A stretch of 16,675 nt of DNA. It comes from CAZXDL01 sp964639505. Lineage in GTDB: Bacteria; Patescibacteriota; Saccharimonadia; Saccharimonadales; UBA4665. The notes under the pieces were generated by a model. It was not told where the DNA came from, did no database searches, and saw only the letters and a list, made by a program, of their open reading frames with translations. The position numbers and the translations under genes were made by a program. The DNA lies in the NCBI GenBank assembly GCA_964639505.1, contig CAZXDL010000014.1, forward strand, positions 1 to 16,675. Direction: 5' to 3'. This document shows positions 13,333-16,675 of this stretch, piece by piece. Position 1 is the stretch's first letter, and every line of letters starts with the position of its first letter.

Positions 13333-14384
13333 CACAGCATGATGATTTTGCTAGGTATAGCTGCCAAATTCCACTAGACGGATTTGGGATTTCCTCACAA
13401 AAAAAGTTGAAAATGGCCAAGGTGTTGATTGTAGGTGCTGGAGGCTTGGGCTGTCCGGCTGCTCTCTATCTCACGGCTGCTGGAATCGGCACACTAGGAC
13501 TGGCCGATGACGATAAGGTTAACGTCAAAAATCTTCATCGGCAAATTCTTTATAAAAAGAGTGATATCGGTAAGCCAAAGACTTCAGTTGCAAAAGAATT
13601 ACTCCTCCAGCAAAACCCAGAAGTAAAAATAGTTTGTCATCCTCGAATAGTACATGAAAATGTTATGAGGATTATTGGGGATTACGATATGGTCGTAGAT
13701 TGCAGCGATAATTTTGATACCAGGTATTTGCTTAACGATGCCTGTGTTTTGTCGGGAAAGCCCCTAGTCTACGGTGCTATTTATAAGTATGAAGGACAGG
13801 TGGGTGTATGGAACATCAAGAAAGGTGATACATATTCGTCGAATTATAGAGATATTTTCTCGAACGTGGACGATAGAGATATACCTAATTGTGCCGACGG
13901 AGGCGTTATCCCAACCGTAGCCGGCATAATTGGCTGCATACAAGCATCAGAAGTCATAAAGTACATTACAGGTATTGGCGAGATGCTTACAAACAAACTG
14001 CTAATCTTCGATACATTATCTATGCAGAGCTACGCGGTTAGTTTACCAGTCCGCTCGTCTGTAAAAATTGAGACTCTTGGGTCTAACACAACCGAGTTTA
14101 CAACAATCAGCGCGGAAGACTTTATTAACATTCAAAATGACAAAAATTATCAGATTATTGATGTTCGTACTGAGGAGGAGCACGAAAGTTTTAACCTAGG
14201 GGGTACCAATGTACCTTTAGATAAATACATGAAGCGAGAGACTAAATTAGATCCCTCAAAGTCGACTGTTTTTTATTGCAGGACAGATGTCAGAAGTACT
14301 CAAGCTGCCAAAAAGGCAATCCAAGATAATCCTAATGTAAAAATACTTGTCCTCTCTGGTGGTGTTGAAGGTTTCCGCAAATAA
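13329..14384 (+). CDS. moeB: MoeB/ThiF-type adenylyltransferase with rhodanese domain
   Basis: This 351-residue fusion has an E1-like adenylating domain (about 5-245) and a C-terminal rhodanese domain (about 258-350). The nucleotide loop GAGGLGCP is at 36-43, NLHRQILY at 68-75 gives the catalytic arginine, DCSDNFDTRYLLND is at 124-137, and CADGGVIPTVAG carries C188. The rhodanese active loop is CRTDVRS with persulfide Cys C317; IDVRTEEEHESFNLGG precedes it. The protein should adenylate the C-terminal GG of MoaD and then supply sulfur for its thiocarboxylate. The zinc-binding cysteine pairs of E. coli MoeB are not seen. A role in thiamine or tRNA sulfur transfer is possible, but the moaD and moaE neighbours favour the cofactor. 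Confidence 0.92.
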   Translation: MTQHDDFARYSCQIPLDGFGISSQKKLKMAKVLIVGAGGLGCPAALYLTAAGIGTLGLADDDKVNVKNLHRQILYKKSDIGKPKTSVAKELLLQQNPEVKIVCHPRIVHENVMRIIGDYDMVVDCSDNFDTRYLLNDACVLSGKPLVYGAIYKYEGQVGVWNIKKGDTYSSNYRDIFSNVDDRDIPNCADGGVIPTVAGIIGCIQASEVIKYITGIGEMLTNKLLIFDTLSMQSYAVSLPVRSSVKIETLGSNTTEFTTISAEDFINIQNDKNYQIIDVRTEEEHESFNLGGTNVPLDKYMKRETKLDPSKSTVFYCRTDVRSTQAAKKAIQDNPNVKILVLSGGVEGFRK

Positions 14385-14391
14385 AATTTTA

Positions 14392-14808
14392 CTAAGGGTG
14401 TACCGAAACCCACGCTTCTCCATCTTCGTAGACTTCCTTCTTCCAAATAGGAACGGATTTCTTAAAAGTATCAATCGTATAACCGATTGCTTCAATTGCC
14501 TCTCTGCGGTGTGAAGCAGAAATGGCTATAATAATCGGCGCTTCGCCTACTTCGACTTTACCTAGCCGGTGGTGAATAAGGATGTTCTTTACGTTGAACT
14601 TCTCTTTAATTGCATTCGCAATATTTTTAATTTCATTTATGGCCATATCTTCATATGACTCAAACTCCAAATAGAGCACTTTCTTACCCATGTTGTCTGC
14701 TCTCACCGTGCCGACAAAGATATTTACACAGCCACTATGATCTGACGTAATTCTTTTGAAGCATTTTTCAACCTGAAGCGGTTTATCAGTTATCTTTATG
14801 TCAATCAT
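14392..14808 (-). CDS. moaE: Molybdopterin synthase catalytic subunit MoaE
   Basis: This 138-residue large subunit of molybdopterin synthase converts precursor Z (cPMP) to molybdopterin using two sulfurs from thiocarboxylated MoaD. Conserved blocks are FVGTVR (31-36), HHRLGKVEVGE (79-89), ISASHRREA (96-104) and the catalytic segment KKSVPIWKKE (116-125), whose lysines K117 and K123 sit where the active-site lysines are expected. It lies 10 nt downstream of moaD on the same strand, so the two subunits should be made together, although I see no good Shine-Dalgarno. It is slightly shorter than the E. coli protein. It is convergent with moeB with a 7-nt gap and no terminator in between. Confidence 0.95.
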   Translation of the reverse strand: MIDIKITDKPLQVEKCFKRITSDHSGCVNIFVGTVRADNMGKKVLYLEFESYEDMAINEIKNIANAIKEKFNVKNILIHHRLGKVEVGEAPIIIAISASHRREAIEAIGYTIDTFKKSVPIWKKEVYEDGEAWVSVHP

Positions 14809-14818
14809 ATCGTATTAG

Positions 14819-15064
14819 TTAACCGCCATTAGTGGGCGGTATTATTGCTACCTCGTCGCTATCTTTGATTTTGGTCTCGTTCCTGGAGTACTCTTTATTA
14901 ACTGCAATCATAAAATTTGATGCTTCTTGTAGTCTCGGATATTTTATAATCAAAATTTGTTTTAATTCTTCTGGATAAACACAATCACCATCTATTTTTA
15001 ATGAAACTTGGTTACCACCCATTAAATCTTTTGCCATTCCAAAAATTAAAACCTTTATAGTCAT
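14819..15064 (-). CDS. moaD: Molybdopterin synthase sulfur carrier MoaD
   Basis: This 81-residue ubiquitin-fold protein ends in PPTNGG, the C-terminal Gly-Gly (80-81) that the MoeB-type enzyme nearby adenylates and that becomes the thiocarboxylate sulfur donor. Length and the [VI]-x-[VIL]-x-[FY]-x-x-[AL] start (IKVLIFGMAKDLMG) fit the family. It is the first gene of the minus-strand moaD-moaE pair. Upstream, a weak -10-like TAAACT lies 8 nt before the ATG, which would again make a leaderless message; I see no convincing -35. It could serve another sulfur pathway, but adjacency to moaE settles the assignment. Confidence 0.92.
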   Translation of the reverse strand: MTIKVLIFGMAKDLMGGNQVSLKIDGDCVYPEELKQILIIKYPRLQEASNFMIAVNKEYSRNETKIKDSDEVAIIPPTNGG

Positions 15065-15189
15065 TAATTGTTAGTTTATCAAAGTTGTCTCTCAGGGACT
15101 ATCTTTGCTTAAAGAGTCTACTATTGTCGGCATAGCAAGTATCTGGCGGCATCTCTTGTCCTTGATATAACTGTGGTTGTGTTTAGGAT

Positions 15190-15195
15190 TATAAT
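15190..15195 (+). promoter_or_regulatory. Perfect -10 box of the recombinase gene
   Basis: TATAAT at 15190-15195 lies 8 nt before ATG 15204. The best -35 candidate (TTGATA, 15162-15167) is too far at 22 nt, so spacing is non-optimal or another factor helps. The start would be leaderless. Confidence 0.45.
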
Positions 15196-15203
15196 CGGGC
15201 TAA

Positions 15204-16574
15204 ATGCTAGACTTCGACCACAGTTGCGGTACCTTGTCCTTGATGGAATCAACAGTACTCCAACAGATACAGAATGCACCTAAAACAGCACCGATTCGCT
15301 GGTGCCTGTACGCTCGAAAATCAAGCGAACAGGATGAACGGCAGGCTCTTTCCATAGAGCAGCAGATCAAAGAAATGCTGCTTCTAGCCGAACACTGGAA
15401 CATTGAAATCAGTGAAATTCGCAAAGAAAGCCATTCTTCCAAGGAGTCAGGTACCCGGCCAGTCTATAATCGGCTGATTAAGGACATTAAGCTTGGCTAT
15501 TTTAGCGGGATTGTGACGTGGGCTCCTGATCGTCTGAGCAGAAATGCTGGAGATTTGGGCATTCTGGTGGATTTAATGGACCAAGGTAAGTTAATAGAGA
15601 TTCGTACTCATGGCCAAACCTTCACTAACTCACCAAATGAGAAGTTCCTACTGATGATTCTCGGTTCCCAGGCCAAGCTGGAGAACGATAACAGGGGTAT
15701 GAATGTTATACGAGGGCTACACAACAAAGCTGCCAACGGCTGGCGGCCTGGCGTAGCGCCAGTAGGCTATCTGAATAATGGGCTGGGTGAAGAGAAAATA
15801 ATCGTTGACCCGGAGAGGTCACCAACCATTATTGAAATGTTCGAGCGAGTCGCCAAATCAGCCTGGACTGGCCGTGACATCAAAAGATGGCTGGATGAGA
15901 TAGACTTCCAGTCAAAACATGGTAACCGACTCGGCTTAAGCCACATTTACCGAACTTTGAAAAATCCATTCTATTACGGTGAGTTTCAGTACCCTAAAAC
16001 CAGCGAAACTATGCACAAAGGTAAACACCGACCAATTATTAGCAAGGAATTGTTCGACGAGGTACAAATTCAGCTAGCGGTTGCGCCCAGAGCACCGACC
16101 GGTAGCAAAGAATTTAGCTTTACCAAGATATTGAAGTGCGGTAACTGTAAAGCTGGCATTACGGCCGAAGATCACCTGAAACGGCTGGAAACTGGCGAAG
16201 TTAGGCGCTACGTGTACTACCATTGCGGCAGAACCAGTGATCTGGATTGTATTGAACCCTATATCCGCGAAGCAGACCTCATGGTTGAGCTTCTAGGCCT
16301 AATAGACAAGCTAGAGCTGGATGAAATCGGCGCTCAAGCCCAGTTCAAAGAAGAACTGGAACGATACGGAAAATTCAACGTAATACTAGGGCAAACTGGC
16401 AAAGCGCTAGTAAATAAGCCAGCGATTGATCTAAAATCTTATGCGAAATATGTGCTGCAAAACGGCACCAAAGAGGAAAAACGCGAAATTCTCCAATTTG
16501 TTACCGGCGAACTGTTCCTCAAAGACAAAAAGGTCTATATCGAGCGAAAACCGAGGCCTAAAAAGTTTAACTAA
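15204..16574 (+). CDS. Large serine recombinase
   Basis: This 456-residue site-specific recombinase has a resolvase-type catalytic domain (about 31-175), a recombinase DNA-binding domain (about 178-290) and a zinc ribbon (about 308-350; C312, C315, C341, C349). The catalytic serine is S40 in YARKSS (Y36-x-R38-x-S40); the DRLSRN motif (109-114) supplies active-site arginines. This family integrates and excises phages and other elements through a covalent phosphoserine intermediate. YARKSSEQDERQALSI-type catalytic regions are frequent in candidate phyla radiation genomes. The start at ATG 15204 fits the -10 box; the next in-frame ATG (15243) has no Shine-Dalgarno. It is the last gene here and probably sits near an element end. 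No attachment site could be defined, and whether it mobilises the phage block, the molybdenum island, or something beyond the window is open. Confidence 0.92.
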   Translation: MLDFDHSCGTLSLMESTVLQQIQNAPKTAPIRWCLYARKSSEQDERQALSIEQQIKEMLLLAEHWNIEISEIRKESHSSKESGTRPVYNRLIKDIKLGYFSGIVTWAPDRLSRNAGDLGILVDLMDQGKLIEIRTHGQTFTNSPNEKFLLMILGSQAKLENDNRGMNVIRGLHNKAANGWRPGVAPVGYLNNGLGEEKIIVDPERSPTIIEMFERVAKSAWTGRDIKRWLDEIDFQSKHGNRLGLSHIYRTLKNPFYYGEFQYPKTSETMHKGKHRPIISKELFDEVQIQLAVAPRAPTGSKEFSFTKILKCGNCKAGITAEDHLKRLETGEVRRYVYYHCGRTSDLDCIEPYIREADLMVELLGLIDKLELDEIGAQAQFKEELERYGKFNVILGQTGKALVNKPAIDLKSYAKYVLQNGTKEEKREILQFVTGELFLKDKKVYIERKPRPKKFN

Positions 16575-16652
16575 GTTAGTTCGAATCGCATCGCCCTAGT
16601 AAACGGGAATGGGTGTTTTATAACGTTTTGAGCTAAATTAAAAGACCCAACG

Positions 16653-16675
16653 CACCTCTTATATGTCTTTAGGTG
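16653..16675 (+). terminator. Partial hairpin cut by the window edge
   Basis: CACCT (16653-16657) can pair with AGGTG (16671-16675) at the very end of the window. The preceding bases AAAGACCCAACG suggest a longer stem whose other half is outside. It would be the recombinase terminator, but this is not proven. Confidence 0.3.

Noticed and set aside
16578..16600. tRNA 3' end (TTCGAATC-like T-loop) as an attachment site after the recombinase
   Set aside because: The flanking bases do not form a T-stem (only one pair), and no acceptor stem or matching second copy is seen in the window.
1..16675. CRISPR array or tandem repeats
   Set aside because: No regularly spaced direct repeat was seen on reading through; the repeats present are inverted and local.

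Overview
The window looks like a piece of a small-genome, moderately AT-rich bacterium using the standard code (TGA is a stop here). Candidate phyla radiation/Patescibacteria, possibly Saccharibacteria, is my best guess. It rests on the large serine recombinase with a YARKSS active-site block, very tight gene packing, and several start codons lying only 7-8 nt after a -10 box (apparent leaderless mRNAs). This placement is inference and was not tested by any search.

Region 1 (1-5247) is phage-like. After a terminator from an upstream gene and a clear promoter come a 45-residue basic protein, an HNH nuclease and a protein with a winged-helix-like C-terminus. A terminator or attenuator hairpin follows. 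Next is a tightly overlapping run: a ParB-domain DNA methyltransferase, a second related methyltransferase, and the small and large terminase subunits. No portal, capsid or tail gene follows, so this is a packaging module on its own: a prophage remnant, a satellite, or a domesticated block.

Region 2 (5248-6109) is a 242-nt intergenic stretch with unusually dense secondary structure, followed by a membrane-anchored DUF4352-type protein and a terminator. The leader has an 11-bp hairpin abutting a 17-bp stem (two G-U pairs) that encloses a 9-bp stem. After these come two mutually exclusive hairpins, one of which buries the ribosome binding site. This is a riboswitch-like layout and the best candidate here for something undescribed.

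Region 3 (6162-15064) is a metabolic island. A cysteine-free Crp/Fnr regulator is divergent from a small two-helix membrane protein and a VKOR-type thiol oxidase. Then come a membrane protein fusing a cytochrome-b-like domain to a sulfite-oxidase-family molybdenum cofactor domain, a NarK-type nitrate/nitrite transporter, a divergently promoted unknown protein, and cofactor genes moeA, mobA, a moeB-rhodanese fusion, and (opposite strand) moaD and moaE. A plausible reading is cofactor assembly feeding one membrane molybdoenzyme whose cytoplasmic active site reduces an imported oxyanion, possibly nitrate. moaA, moaC, mogA/moaB and molybdate transport genes are not in the window.

Region 4 (15190-16675) is a large serine recombinase with its own promoter and a hairpin cut by the window edge. 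A recombinase on one side and a phage module on the other raise the possibility that the molybdenum island is mobile cargo.
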